A stretch of DNA of 64,000 nt from assembly GCA_963664065.1 (NCBI GenBank), contig OY760942.1:2480001-2544000 (forward strand), read 5' to 3'. Shown here in pieces: positions 18,045 to 27,839 of the stretch; within the stretch, counting starts at the first letter, position 1, and every line of letters starts with the position of its first letter. The notes below the pieces were generated by a model. It saw only the letters and a program-made list of their open reading frames with translations, was not told where the DNA came from and ran no database searches. A program made the translations under genes and the position numbers. This DNA is from JABDJL01 sp963664065 (lineage in GTDB: Bacteria; Pseudomonadota; Gammaproteobacteria; Xanthomonadales; SZUA-36).

Positions 18045-18482
18045 TTACCGTTCACTTCCAGGTATTGCCAGGCGGGCCAGTTCATCCGCGCGTTCATTTT
18101 CGACTACGCCGCTATGGCCTTTTACCCAGTGCCATTTGACCCTGTGAGCCTTGAGTACATCGTCTAACTGCTGCCAGAGATCGACATTTTTAACCGGCTT
18201 TTTGTTAGAGGTTTTCCAACCTCTTTTCTTCCAGCCGCTAATCCATTCCGTCATACCCTTCATCACGTAGGTTGAATCCGTATGAATATGAACCAGGCAA
18301 GTTCGCTTTAAGGCCTCGATACCCTTAATCACGGCCATCATTTCCATGCGGTTATTGGTGGTATCTTTTTCGCCCCCTGATAGCTCACACCTTTTGGAAC
18401 CCTGTATCAAAATCGCTCCCCAACCACCGGGCCCGGGATTGCCACTACAGGCACCATCGGTATACATTTCAACGGGCATCAT
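18045..18482 (-). CDS. rnhA: ribonuclease HI
   Basis: Degrades RNA in RNA-DNA hybrids. Catalytic residues are in MYTDGACSGNPGPGGWG (Asp), NNRMEMMAVIKGIEAL (Glu), HTDSTYVMKGM (Asp) and ENERADELA (Asp). The product is 145 residues from the ATG at 18480-18482, which overlaps the stop of the upstream methyltransferase-like gene as TGATG, so the two are translationally coupled. The frame is open upstream but that region belongs to the neighbour. Confidence 0.96.
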   Translation of the reverse strand: MMPVEMYTDGACSGNPGPGGWGAILIQGSKRCELSGGEKDTTNNRMEMMAVIKGIEALKRTCLVHIHTDSTYVMKGMTEWISGWKKRGWKTSNKKPVKNVDLWQQLDDVLKAHRVKWHWVKGHSGVVENERADELARLAIPGSER

Positions 18483-19147
18483 CAAACGGCTTCCCGGTTC
18501 AAACCATCCAGAGCAGCAGAGCGAACACCGGCAGTTTGCGGTTCGCTGAACCTCAAGGGCGTGACCACATGCGTGTGTTGTTTGTGCTGACCTCGAATGA
18601 GAATCAGGTCCGCCATTGGCAAGGCAGCCATCTGCCAGCGTTTTTTCCATCGTACCGGTCTGCCCCGGAAACCAAAGCCTTCGCATTGCCTGATGCGAAA
18701 ATCCCGCTGTTTCAGGCATCGACAAACAGACCTGACGTCCAAAGCTGGTAATTTCTGTGTCTGGCCGCCTGAGTCAGATACGTAGCGACCCCTGCCTATG
18801 ACAATCAATTGCCCGCCACCGGTTAAAACCCTTTGAGCTTCATTTAACTCTGTGCTGTCGCCTGAACTGAATAAGCCGTGCACGATGATCATGTTGAATG
18901 TGCTGGCTTCGAATGGCAGCGAATCGGTACTGCTTTGTACACTGCAAGCACCCACGGGCCCGGTCGTTCCGATGCTCGTCACCATGACGCCCTCGATGGT
19001 CGAAACACCAGGCAGGGATACAGGGTCTGCACTTATCAGCAATAATCGATGAGGAAGCAGGCGCGTGACCAAGCTATTCAGTTCCGATGCCAGCAAATCT
19101 CCCGGATTATTTTCGGTCCGGAAATTCGAGGGGATGGTCTGGTTCAT
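18482..19147 (-). CDS. SAM-dependent methyltransferase-like protein (YafS position)
   Basis: 221 residues. It occupies the place of the YafS methyltransferase between gloB and rnhA. The class I fold is recognisable mainly in its second half (ASTFNMIIVHGLFSSGDSTE, then LNEAQRVLTGGGQLIVIGRG), which corresponds to motif II and the post-motif helix. The glycine-rich SAM loop near residue 40 (LLISADPVSLPG) is poor, so SAM binding is uncertain. Translationally coupled to rnhA. Substrate unknown. Confidence 0.75.
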   Translation of the reverse strand: MNQTIPSNFRTENNPGDLLASELNSLVTRLLPHRLLLISADPVSLPGVSTIEGVMVTSIGTTGPVGACSVQSSTDSLPFEASTFNMIIVHGLFSSGDSTELNEAQRVLTGGGQLIVIGRGRYVSDSGGQTQKLPALDVRSVCRCLKQRDFRIRQCEGFGFRGRPVRWKKRWQMAALPMADLILIRGQHKQHTHVVTPLRFSEPQTAGVRSAALDGLNREAV

Positions 19148-19268
19148 ATGGTCGGCATTAAGCTGGGTCCAATACTAGGGGCCTTGGCAAATTTGACTTG
19201 GCACGAAGCAAACGTAAGCATACGCGCTGAAACAATTATGGTTCAACACTTATGAGCATTAATTGCGC

Positions 19269-20045
19269 ATGAACGCCGATACGGTCAGCATCACGGCGAT
19301 TCCGGCCTTCTCGGATAATTATATCTGGTTGATCAAGGGCGAAGGACCGGTATGCGCCATTGTTGATCCCGGCGACCATCGGCCTGTACTGCGCAGGCTG
19401 ATAAAACTCGGGCTCGAACTGAAGTATATTTTGCTAACCCACCACCACGCCGATCATATCGGTGGAGTACCCGGCCTGCTACGGGAGTATCCGGCAAAAG
19501 TAATCGGGCCCTCTGATTCGCGCATTCCCGATCTTTCTGCAGTCGTTGGCGAAGGGGATAGCGTTTCACTTCCGGAACTGGGACTGGACTTTGAAGTTAT
19601 TGAAATTCCCGGCCATACCTCCAGCCATATCGCATTCGCGGGCAGCGGCCTGCTTTTTTGCGGCGATACCCTCTTCAGTATTGGCTGTGGCCGGTTGTTT
19701 GAAGGGACGCCGACACAAATGCAGGAATCACTGGATAAAATTGCCGCATTGCCTCCTGAAACCCTGGTTTACTGCGGGCATGAGTACACTTTGTCGAATT
19801 GCCGTTTTGCGCTCGAGGTGGAGCCCGAAAATGAAGCGCTCCTGGCGCGTGCACAAGGCGTGAAAAAAGCGAGATCAAGCAATGAAATTACGCTTCCAAG
19901 CACGCTAGTCGATGAATTAGCTGCCAACCCTTTTCTCAGGACCCGGGAGGAGTCAGTGGTCAGCGCAGCACGAAATATTCAGCCGGATGTCGGTCCCGGT
20001 GCCGGCACCATGGCTGTGATCCGCGCCTGGAAAGACCGTTATTGA
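19269..20045 (+). CDS. gloB: hydroxyacylglutathione hydrolase (glyoxalase II)
   Basis: Hydrolyses S-lactoylglutathione in methylglyoxal detoxification. Metallo-beta-lactamase fold with the dinuclear metal motif THHHADHIGG, further ligands in IPGHTSSHIAF and LFCGDTLFSIGCGRLFEGT, and YCGHEYTLSN. The HAGH C-terminal helices with the R-K..N.F.R segment (ANPFLRTREESV) bind glutathione. I used the ATG at 19269; a TTG two codons earlier is possible. Divergent from the methyltransferase-rnhA-dnaQ operon and followed closely by mltD. Confidence 0.96.
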   Translation: MNADTVSITAIPAFSDNYIWLIKGEGPVCAIVDPGDHRPVLRRLIKLGLELKYILLTHHHADHIGGVPGLLREYPAKVIGPSDSRIPDLSAVVGEGDSVSLPELGLDFEVIEIPGHTSSHIAFAGSGLLFCGDTLFSIGCGRLFEGTPTQMQESLDKIAALPPETLVYCGHEYTLSNCRFALEVEPENEALLARAQGVKKARSSNEITLPSTLVDELAANPFLRTREESVVSAARNIQPDVGPGAGTMAVIRAWKDRY

Positions 20046-20128
20046 GCAAGAGTCGATTGGCTCACGGACTTGACGCTCTGTGCCCATCCCTCATAATACG
20101 CGGGTACAATAATCGTTGCGGAGTCAAA

Positions 20129-21718
20129 GTGTTTCCCCGTTGGAGTTTTCCTTTTTTTGTTTTGTTGCTTACCGGCTGTGCCACCACGGGCACGGAACCG
20201 GTCGAAGCACCTGAAATCCAGGTCGCACAACATATAGCTGTAAATTTACCTGCTGGTGCCGGTGAAAGCATTGACAGCCACCTTTTTGTGCCTGAACAAC
20301 CACCTGAGGATATTGTTGAAATTCCGGCAATAGCCGAATTGCATGTACACCCACATGTCTGGGAACGCCTGGTACACAATTTTGCCCTGCCTGAGTGTTC
20401 TGAACAGAAAATCAGCAGAAACTGGGCCCACTGGTACGCAGACCGCCCGGATTACATGGCACGTGTTCTGAAACGCGCACAACCCTGGATCTACTTTATC
20501 GCCGGGGAACTGGATAAACGCGGAATGCCGGCAGAACTCGCGCTGCTGCCCATCGTTGAATCGGCATACGATCCATTCGCCTATTCCAGGGGCCGTGCTA
20601 TGGGCACCTGGCAATTTATTGCCTCAACGGGCCGCCGTTACGGACTGAAGCAAAACTGGTGGTATGACGGCCGCAGAGACGTCTGGGCTGCCACTCATGC
20701 TGCTTTGGACTATCTGACTCATTTGCACGAAAAGTTTGAAGGTGACTGGCTACTGGCCCTGGCCGGATATAACTCCGGTGAAAATCGCGTAGCGCGCGAG
20801 GTGAGAAAAAACCTCGCAAAGGGGAGGCCTGGTGATTTTTGGAACCTTTCTCTGCCCCGTGAAACGCGGGGATATGTACCCAAGCTGCTGGGGCTGACCT
20901 GCCTTTTCCGCGACCCGGAAAAATATGATTTCCAGTTCCCCTCAACCATGGATGCTCCTGTCATTGCTGCAGTTGACCTTGATTTGCAGGCAGATTTGGT
21001 GTTGATCTCGCAATTCAGTGGTGTGGCCATTGATGTCATTTTTTCACTGAACCCGGGATATAACCGCTGGGCAACATCGCCGGATGGTCCTAATCGCGTC
21101 ATTCTTCCTATCGAGGGTGCAGAAAAACTGCAGCAGCAGCTGGCACAGATTGGCACTTTCAACCTGATGAAATGGGACCAGGTCACCGTCAAGAGCGGGG
21201 ATTCATTGTCAAAACTGGCTCAAGTCCATAAAGTGCCTGTTTCGGTTATCCGGTCCGCCAACGAAATCGATGGGGATTTGATCCGGATCGGGCAAAAAAT
21301 CAGACTGCCGCGCGACGAGCAACTGCTGATTGATCCGCTATACGCGGTTGCCGCAAATGAACTTCAGCGATTGCAGGCAGGCCTGATTGCAGCAGACCTG
21401 GTCTCCCATCTTGTGAAGCCGGGTGAAAGTCTGTCGGTCATTGCACACCGCTACCGGGTAACGGTGAAAAACCTGCAGGACTGGAACAAGATCGGTGATC
21501 CCAGGAGCCTGCGCGCAGGGCGGAAAATCACGGTCTTCCACAACCCTGCTCCGGTTGTGAACCGAAGCGCTGCCCTTCAGCACACCGTTCAAAGCGGCGA
21601 CTCGCTGTGGAGTATTGCGCGTAAGTACAAGGTCAATCTGAACGATTTGATCCGCTGGAATGGCCTGCACCAGGGCACCGTCATCCGTCCGGGACAATCG
21701 CTTAAAATCCTCTTCTAG
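20129..21718 (+). CDS. mltD: membrane-bound lytic murein transglycosylase D
   Basis: Outer-membrane lipoprotein cleaving glycan strands. The start is GTG at 20129, six bases after GGAG; the frame is open back to gloB but that part has no signal features. The signal sequence ends in the lipobox LLLTGC. The SLT domain has its catalytic glutamate in LLPIVESAYDPFAYSRGRA, followed by GTWQFIASTGRRYGL and LALAGYNSGE. Three LysM repeats close the protein, starting at VKSGDSLSKLA, VKPGESLSVIA and VQSGDSLWSIA. Three bases separate it from the next gene. Confidence 0.96.
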   Translation: MFPRWSFPFFVLLLTGCATTGTEPVEAPEIQVAQHIAVNLPAGAGESIDSHLFVPEQPPEDIVEIPAIAELHVHPHVWERLVHNFALPECSEQKISRNWAHWYADRPDYMARVLKRAQPWIYFIAGELDKRGMPAELALLPIVESAYDPFAYSRGRAMGTWQFIASTGRRYGLKQNWWYDGRRDVWAATHAALDYLTHLHEKFEGDWLLALAGYNSGENRVAREVRKNLAKGRPGDFWNLSLPRETRGYVPKLLGLTCLFRDPEKYDFQFPSTMDAPVIAAVDLDLQADLVLISQFSGVAIDVIFSLNPGYNRWATSPDGPNRVILPIEGAEKLQQQLAQIGTFNLMKWDQVTVKSGDSLSKLAQVHKVPVSVIRSANEIDGDLIRIGQKIRLPRDEQLLIDPLYAVAANELQRLQAGLIAADLVSHLVKPGESLSVIAHRYRVTVKNLQDWNKIGDPRSLRAGRKITVFHNPAPVVNRSAALQHTVQSGDSLWSIARKYKVNLNDLIRWNGLHQGTVIRPGQSLKILF

Positions 21719-21721
21719 GTA

Positions 21722-22537
21722 ATGAAAAATATAATGGTATATCTGACCGCCTTGTTTTTGGCGGCGCCAGTACATGCCTTTGAACTGGAAGGCAGCCCTG
21801 TTCAGGGCGGATTGATGTTCGGTAAGACAACTCCTGGAGCGAGTATTACACTGGATTCCACGCAGGTGCAGGTATCGGGTGAAGGGCATTTCGTGATTGG
21901 TTTCGGTCGCGATGAAACCGGCACCAGGCTACTCAGGGTGATCGTGGAAAACGGCTCTGAAGAGACCCGGAAACTGGATATCACAGCCAGGAAGTACGCT
22001 ATTGAGTACGTTGATGGCCTTCCCCCACAAACCGTAACGCCCGACCCGGAAGACGCCGAACGAATTCGCGAAGAGGGCCGCATGGTGCTTAACGCCCGTG
22101 CCCGTCGAGGTGAGCGGGCAGATTACATCGATGGCTTTGCCTGGCCGGCACAGGGGCGTATCAGTGGCGTCTACGGCAGCCAACGGGTGTTGAATGGAGA
22201 ACTGCGCAGGCCCCATTTCGGCCTTGATGTCGCGGCACCAACCGGAACTGCGGTGTTGGCCCCTGCGGACGGGATCATTACCTTGACGCATCCTGATATG
22301 TATTTCTCGGGCGGCACCATCATTCTCGATCATGGTCACGGACTGTCCTCAACTTTTCTCCATCTTAGCGAAATCCTGGTGGAAGCCGGCACTACCGTAA
22401 AACAGGGCTATGAAATTGGGCGCATTGGTGCCACCGGACGTGCCAGCGCTCCGCATCTGGACTGGCGAATGAACTGGATGGACCGCAGGGTAGATCCGCG
22501 GCCATTGGTGCCGGAAATGGCAGGCGAAACGCCCTAG
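21722..22537 (+). CDS. M23-family peptidoglycan endopeptidase
   Basis: 271 residues, exported (signal MVYLTALFLAAPVHA). The C-terminal half is a peptidase M23/LytM domain: the first zinc ligands are in RPHFGLDVAAP (H..D), with GHGLSSTFLHLSEI. The last motif reads PHLDWRMNW where LytM has H-L-H, so one metal ligand is aspartate instead of histidine. The N-terminal 110 residues form a beta-rich domain. It starts three bases after mltD and both act on peptidoglycan, suggesting an operon. Confidence 0.85.
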   Translation: MKNIMVYLTALFLAAPVHAFELEGSPVQGGLMFGKTTPGASITLDSTQVQVSGEGHFVIGFGRDETGTRLLRVIVENGSEETRKLDITARKYAIEYVDGLPPQTVTPDPEDAERIREEGRMVLNARARRGERADYIDGFAWPAQGRISGVYGSQRVLNGELRRPHFGLDVAAPTGTAVLAPADGIITLTHPDMYFSGGTIILDHGHGLSSTFLHLSEILVEAGTTVKQGYEIGRIGATGRASAPHLDWRMNWMDRRVDPRPLVPEMAGETP

Positions 22538-22576
22538 GGCCTGTTAAGGCTTATCAGGCCCTGATATCTGCCTGGA

Positions 22577-23563
22577 TTACTTGTTACTGGAATGCTCCAG
22601 TCGCACCGGAGCACCGGCACCGGCTACGTAACCACCCTCAATACCCTTGGTTATCACGGACACCGCATTGTGCGGATGCAGGCTTTCATAATGAGTGCAA
22701 CGTGCCCAGAAATCGAGAATTCGTTCATCGGAGTTCAGGGCGGTCTGAATGCGTCTACCCGAATCCTCGCAGAACATCAGGTTCGAGCCGTTCAGAAGCG
22801 CGAATTCCTGCTCATCTTCACGTTTGACCGTGGCCTGTACCGGTGTCTTGAGCGCGTTTTCAACGAGGTCAATCAATTCGATAATCGGAAACATCTGGAA
22901 GGTCGGCAGCAGCCTGACCCTTAACTCAGCAGCGCTACGCTGGCTGTGAGGCGTGGCCACGATTCCCTGTTCGCTACCCAGCCATTCGTGTATGCGACGG
23001 AAACTCAAGGATTCACTTTTTTCAAAGTCCTTCTGGAATTGCTCCTGGATCAACTGCCGGGCCAATGCAGCCGAACAGGGACAAGTGCTGGAATACAGCA
23101 CTTCCAGGCCCATCTCGATGCTGAAATCCTGCTCATCAAGTATGCCTATCATTGATACCGGATAACGACGCCAGCCCTCGTTGTCACTGGTAAGCGCCTT
23201 GCGGCGCACCACGTAGTCGAAGTCCACCCGGACCAGTGCCCGGTCGCTTAATCCTTCGTGAGAGTCAAGAAATGTGCGCAGTATCTGGCGCAGCGTGCAC
23301 GGACTTATCGCCCGGTCCCGAAATGCCTGATCCAGGTGCAGGTACAGGCGTGACATGTGAATTCCACGAACGTCCGGATCTATCAGGTTGACATAGACGG
23401 TGACTATTGCTGTGGACTGAATCAGGTTACCGGCATCATCCTCGATCCGCACCGGAACCTCGATTTCGTTCATGCCCACCCATTCCAGCTTACCGGCCAC
23501 GGCTGGCTGGGCCTCGTTGGCAATATCCGGCATGGTACGTAACACGTTTTCGATTAGTTTCAT
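22577..23563 (-). CDS. folE2: GTP cyclohydrolase IB (FolE2)
   Basis: Metal-flexible type IB GTP cyclohydrolase giving dihydroneopterin triphosphate for folate or queuosine. 328 residues; typical marks are DVRGIHMSRLYLHLDQ, YSSTCPCSAALARQL (metal-ligand cysteine), ATPHSQRSAAELRVRL and LHPHNAVSVITKGIEGGYV. In several bacteria this isozyme is used when zinc is scarce; I see no Zur site to support that here. It stands alone, convergent with the M23 gene. Confidence 0.96.
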   Translation of the reverse strand: MKLIENVLRTMPDIANEAQPAVAGKLEWVGMNEIEVPVRIEDDAGNLIQSTAIVTVYVNLIDPDVRGIHMSRLYLHLDQAFRDRAISPCTLRQILRTFLDSHEGLSDRALVRVDFDYVVRRKALTSDNEGWRRYPVSMIGILDEQDFSIEMGLEVLYSSTCPCSAALARQLIQEQFQKDFEKSESLSFRRIHEWLGSEQGIVATPHSQRSAAELRVRLLPTFQMFPIIELIDLVENALKTPVQATVKREDEQEFALLNGSNLMFCEDSGRRIQTALNSDERILDFWARCTHYESLHPHNAVSVITKGIEGGYVAGAGAPVRLEHSSNK

Positions 23564-23778
23564 TACTTAAATCTCCGCACTGATACTCTCAAATCAGTGC
23601 ATTCAGACCCGGTTTCAAGGCCAACAATCACATGGTACGTGAATTATCCTTGAAAACCACCTGTGCAGGCAAAGATTTTGTAGTTTTCGGATTTACAGAC
23701 CAGCCCTGTATTTATGTCCCGAAATCCATTCAGGGTCTTTTACCCGTGGACTCACTGGGTTAATATGCGCGCCTCGGT

Positions 23779-23857
<79 letters not shown>

Positions 23858-24196
23858 CAAATCAATGGCTTGTGAGAGTAATCTCTCAAGCCGTTTTTTT
23901 ATTCATTTTGATTAAGCCTGTATTAAGGCAAATTTACTTTGAAATGGAACCCAAATGACACTCCCAATAAAGGCACTTAGAAAAACACTATACCTTTGAT
24001 TTTACAAGGATATTCTGCGTACCCTGTCCTGGCTTATTCCACCAATTACAACACCTAATTGCCTACCCCCCTGCGAATCCTTATCTATCTGATTTTGTTT
24101 GGGAAATCCTGCAAGAGGTTGCGATCCAAAACCTTCTATGAGTTTTGCTTGGTCAACCACCAATCATGGTCGGGTCCTCTAAGGCGTTTTTCTAAT

Positions 24197-24220
24197 GTCC
24201 GCTTTCGGCCAATAGCGGAC
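24197..24220. repeat. short palindromic motif GTCCGCT...AGCGGAC
   Basis: Seven-base inverted arms (GTCCGCT and AGCGGAC) around TTCGGCCAAT. I recall similar sequences as a dispersed short repeat, whose translation (VRFRPIAD) appears in many spurious frames of proteobacterial genomes. Only one copy is in this window. Confidence 0.45.
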
Positions 24221-24440
24221 CATCCAGTTATAAAGCGCTTTTTGCTGTTTCGACTCAATAAACTGGTTTGTTTCCGTCACTTCGATATCAAGTGTTCCGT
24301 AATCGCTGGAATCGGTCGGAGTCGTGTAAATGGCGGCGGAAGTCACCTGCCATGGAGTGTTAAACTGGTCCATCTGGAAAATCTTAGCGGGTTGCGGCCA
24401 AAGCTTGACCAGGCTCTATTGAACAGTCCGGGGACTGACC

Positions 24441-24980
24441 ATGAAAAATATCGATCCTGTACTCCTCAACCGGCGCAGAATTCTCGCCGCTGCACTGGCG
24501 GGTGGAGGAGCCGCTGCCCTTTCCGCCTGCGCAACTGTCGGCGATGTAAAAGACGTCAATGCAGCCGATTTATGGGCGGGATACGACGAACGTATTACTG
24601 AGCGTACGCTTGCTGAGGCAGAGAAACTCTTTGGCCTGAAATTCTCGGAAACAGAACGCCGGCAAATTCTCGGCGGAGCAGTAGAAAAAAACGAAGACGG
24701 TTTTTTCGCTCAGCAGATCAAGTCACTAGGCGACCGGCGCAATCAGGACATTCCGATCACGCTGCAACCATCAACGAGTTTTGATCCGCGATTGCCCGGC
24801 ATCAGTTATGTTGACCAGGACAATTCGCTCACCTTGTACCCGGAGGAATTTGCAGCGATTCCCAGTGACTCAGAAAGCATTGCATTTGCATCCGTCAAGC
24901 AGCAGGCCCACTGGATGACGACAGGGCAACTTTCGAGTCGTGAACTGACTGATATCTACCTCGAACGGATTGAACGCTTG
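24441..24980 (+). pseudogene. amidase-signature enzyme, N-terminal fragment cut by an IS
   Basis: About 180 residues. The twin-arginine-like leader NRRRILAAALAGGGAAALSAC suggests export and possible lipid attachment. The region near residue 150-180 (ASVKQQAHWMTTGQLSSREL, then TDIYLERIERL) is the start of an amidase-signature hydrolase. The Ser-Ser-Lys catalytic core should follow but the gene stops at the IS boundary (24979), and the open frame then runs ten codons into IS sequence. The missing part was not found elsewhere in the window. Confidence 0.75.
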
Positions 24981-25053
24981 TACGTCGTCAGAGCATATGG
25001 GACCACTTGAGCCTTTTTCTAAGAGACACTTTTCTGCCCGTGCTTTCTCCAGT

Positions 25054-26031
25054 CTAGCCTGCTAACCGCAGGTTTTGTATTTTCCTTTGCGTTAACGTTC
25101 TGGCTTTGATCATTGACCGTCGGTCCAGGATGTCGTTTCTTCTTCCGTTATACACATCAGCCGGCGTCACGTTATCCAGTGATTCGTGATACCGCTCATG
25201 GTTGTAATGAGCCACCCACTGAGCAATGGCACTTTCCAGTTCCCACGGGAAGTAATAATTCTCCAGCTTGACCACGTTTTTCATCGAACGGTGGTAGCGT
25301 TCGATCTTGCCCTGGGTCATCGGGTGGTACGGTGCTCCCCGGGTGTGCTTCATGTCTTGATCCTGCAACCATTCCCTGAGTTCTTTTGAGATATAGCAGG
25401 GGCCGTTGTCAGACAGTAACCTGGGCTTGTGATGCACCCTGACTTCGGTGAGCCCTGTGGCTTTCAGAGCATCTTCCAGAGTATCGGTGACATCATGCGC
25501 CGCCATCGTGGTCGTCAACCGCCAGCTGATGATGTAACGGGAATAGTCATCCAGGATCGTCGACAGGAAGTACCAGCCCCAGCCCACCACCCGGAAGTAG
25601 GTAAAGTCTGTCTGCCACAGTTCATGTACACGCCGTGTCGGATGCTGGAACGCATCGGCTGCGCTCATCACTATGAACTGTGGGCTGGTAACCAGGTCAT
25701 GGGCCTTGAGGATGCGATAGACACTGGACTCCGAGATAAAGTACTCATGGGTATCAGTAAGATGCCAGGCCAGTTCCCGGGGTGTCAGCTCCGGTTGTTC
25801 CAGGGCCACATCAACAACCAGTTCCCGTACCGACTCGGGGATCTTGTTCCAGTGCTGACGTGATGCCCTGCTGTGGTTCTGCAAGCCATCAGGGCCATCG
25901 CGTTCATAAGCCTGATACCAACGGTAGAAACTGCTGCGACTGACGTTGATCTCGACCAGAGTCCTGCGCACGGATAACTCCGAGTCTTCCACCAGGCGGA
26001 TAATGGCCAGCTTTTCAGATGCGCTGTACAT
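25054..26031 (-). CDS. IS3-family transposase OrfB (DDE integrase core)
   Basis: 325 residues. An N-terminal helix-turn-helix (RTLVEINVSRSSFYRWYQAY) is followed by an HTH_21-like segment and the rve integrase core with DDE residues in WQTDFTYFRVVGWG, LLSDNGPCYISKEL and GKIERYHRSMKN. It appears full length, ending with IQNLRLAG. It follows orfA after a 23-base gap; fusion by frameshifting is possible, but no slippery site was identified. Confidence 0.9.
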   Translation of the reverse strand: MYSASEKLAIIRLVEDSELSVRRTLVEINVSRSSFYRWYQAYERDGPDGLQNHSRASRQHWNKIPESVRELVVDVALEQPELTPRELAWHLTDTHEYFISESSVYRILKAHDLVTSPQFIVMSAADAFQHPTRRVHELWQTDFTYFRVVGWGWYFLSTILDDYSRYIISWRLTTTMAAHDVTDTLEDALKATGLTEVRVHHKPRLLSDNGPCYISKELREWLQDQDMKHTRGAPYHPMTQGKIERYHRSMKNVVKLENYYFPWELESAIAQWVAHYNHERYHESLDNVTPADVYNGRRNDILDRRSMIKARTLTQRKIQNLRLAG

Positions 26032-26054
26032 CAGTCTTCGTCCAATGTCACACC

Positions 26055-26393
26055 CTACCCAGTGAGACTTTTTTTAAGCCAGTCATTGCGCAGGTACAGT
26101 TCGGCAACCGCTTGCTTGAGGGTGGTATTTTCTTTTCTGAGACCAACCACTTCATCGCTGTTGGCTTCTCTGACGGTATCTCCTGACAGGCGCTTTTTAC
26201 CGGCCTCCAGAAAATCCTTGCTCCAGCGGTAATACAGATTGTTGTTAATACCTTCCTGGCGACACAGTTCAGCGATCGAGCTTTCACCGCGCAATCCATC
26301 CAGTACGATACGGATCTTTTCCTCTGACGAGAACTTGCGACGGGTATTGCGGCGGATCTCCTTGACCCGTTTGGTGGTGTTTGACATGCTCAT
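26055..26393 (-). CDS. IS3-family transposase OrfA
   Basis: 112 residues. An HTH_Tnp_1 domain (RKFSSEEKIRIVLDGLRGES, then SIAELCRQEGINNNLYYRWSK) is followed by a leucine-rich helix (VVGLRKENTTLKQAVAEL) that would dimerise with OrfB. Upstream partner of the DDE frame in the same element. Confidence 0.88.
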   Translation of the reverse strand: MSMSNTTKRVKEIRRNTRRKFSSEEKIRIVLDGLRGESSIAELCRQEGINNNLYYRWSKDFLEAGKKRLSGDTVREANSDEVVGLRKENTTLKQAVAELYLRNDWLKKSLTG

Positions 26394-26475
26394 ATTGAGA
26401 CTCCTCTGCTTCAGGTTAAAAATAGCAGAAGTGTCTCTTAGTTAAAGCAGTTGATTGGCCCCATATGGGCTGACG

Positions 26476-27540
26476 TCACACAAGTGGCACGAAATAGCCC
26501 TTCTTTGCCTTATCAAGAGACATGCGAACATGCACACTGTCATTCTGGATGTCCTCCCAAGATAAACCGAGCAGGGCACCTCGGCGTATTCCTGTGTTGA
26601 GAGCCAACACCACCAGCGGCGTTAGATGATCTGCAAACGGTCCAGTGATGGTTGGGGGTGGCTCAAGTCCACGTCTTTCGCGATGAATGATCGTTCTGGC
26701 GCGCTGTTGACGTAGCCGCGTGTCACGTGCCTCCAGAGTCTTTAATAAGTTCTGCTCTTCGGCTTCATTTAAATACCTTGCACGAGGTTCTGATTTCGGC
26801 AGTTTAAGCCCATGCCGTTTGCGCTCGGCAGCCTGTAACGGATGCCGACGAAGGTGGCGCTCAACAACTGCGCGACTCAAGGCACCAGCCAGCAAGGCCA
26901 ACAGGCGGGCAATGGTAGCGTCTGCCAGTCTCTTGCTGGCATGTTTTTGCCAGTTGCGGATTGTCAGGTGAGTGATGTCTTCCATTCGCATTGGCATCAG
27001 GTCGGGAAACGAGTTCTTCAACCAGCGCATCATGTACATAGGTTGTGCATTGCCCTGATCTGCGTAGTGTTGCGCGTAGTGATGATCAATAAATCCGGCA
27101 AGCGTAGTTTCCTGGTTACGTTCCTGTGCAAGCCGTGCCGCACGTCTCTCCTCTCGTAGGTCCACCTTGCGAGCCTTCGCACGTAGTTCATCAGCGACAT
27201 TTCGGACTGAACGGTCTCGTTCGACTGTTTTCCCTGGGGTGGTGCGATACAACTTAAACGTGCTTGCCTCCCCAATCTTCCAACGATAACGCTGCCGTCT
27301 GGGCGCGCTGTCAGGCGACCACAAGTTCAGGTAGTAGGTCTTCAATCCAGTAGGCTGCACACGAAGCAATAATCCAGGCCGCAGTTTGTCGGATACCTCA
27401 AAAGGCTTGTCCTTCGGCTTCAACCGAGCAACAAAACTGTCGGTGAGTTCAATTTGGTGGTGCATAGAATTTATGTATGTAAACCGTGATGAACCCTCGG
27501 CAGGCTCGTTGTTGTCAGAGCGGTTGTTCGCAGCACTCAC
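26476..27540 (-). pseudogene. tyrosine integrase, C-terminus removed at the IS boundary
   Basis: Prophage/island-type integrase. The Arm-DNA-binding domain (MHHQIELTDSFVARLKPKDK, then PFEVSDKLRPGLLLRVQPTG) and core-binding domain are present, and the catalytic domain begins (NTGIRRGALLGLSWEDI, holding the first catalytic Arg). It stops at KKGYFVPLV where the IS begins; the H-x-x-R box and the tyrosine, about 90 residues, are absent. The frame opens with GTG at 27538-27540, but the ATG at 27465 may be the true start. It presumably inserted the island into tRNA-Pro. Confidence 0.85.
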
Positions 27541-27730
27541 CGGGCTTGTTTCCGACTGTCCAGAGTATTTAAGTCACTCGTAAGTCACATATTGTTGCTG
27601 ATACCACGATAACACCGCTTGGTAGGTATATTGTACTAAATGCCCTAAAACACAGCAAATACAAAGGGCAAAGCAAGGTATCAACTGAAAGAATTACAGT
27701 TGCATCAGGGTTCGGTCTTGCACTCTAATT

Positions 27731-27779
<49 letters not shown>

Positions 27780-27789
27780 TTTCAAGTAA

Positions 27790-27816
27790 AAAAAAAGCAG
27801 CCGCCCGGCTGCTTCT
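27790..27816. terminator. bidirectional terminator after merR and tRNA-Pro
   Basis: AAGCAGCCG, short loop, CGGCTGCTT. Read on the minus strand it is followed by nine T, a strong terminator for the ihfA-merR end of the operon. Read on the plus strand it would have ended tRNA-Pro before the island entered. Confidence 0.8.
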
Positions 27817-27839
27817 TCAGAATTCTTTGGCAATCAGAT

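Larger units (their letters stand above)
24979..26482 (-). mobile_element. IS3-family insertion sequence (orfA+orfB), 1.5 kb
   Basis: Element with imperfect terminal inverted repeats: left TGTACGTCGTCAGAGCATAT, right (complement) TGTGTGACGTCAGCCCATAT, with a further shared CTAAGAGACACTT inside each end. Ends in TG..CA, as usual for IS3. It encodes two transposase frames on the minus strand. No target-site duplication is seen and both flanking genes are truncated at its edges, so a deletion probably followed insertion. A diverged fragment of the same element lies at 56306-56543. Confidence 0.85.

Noticed and set aside
24059..24601. A 180-residue plus-strand frame over the tRNA-Pro island's left part
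   Set aside because: It overlaps the amidase start in another frame and contains the VRFRPIAD translation of a palindromic motif; composition is not protein-like.
26055..26482. GTC on both sides as a 3-bp target duplication of the tRNA-Pro-island IS
   Set aside because: The GTC triplets lie inside the aligned terminal repeats once these are extended to TG..CA; beyond them the flanks differ.
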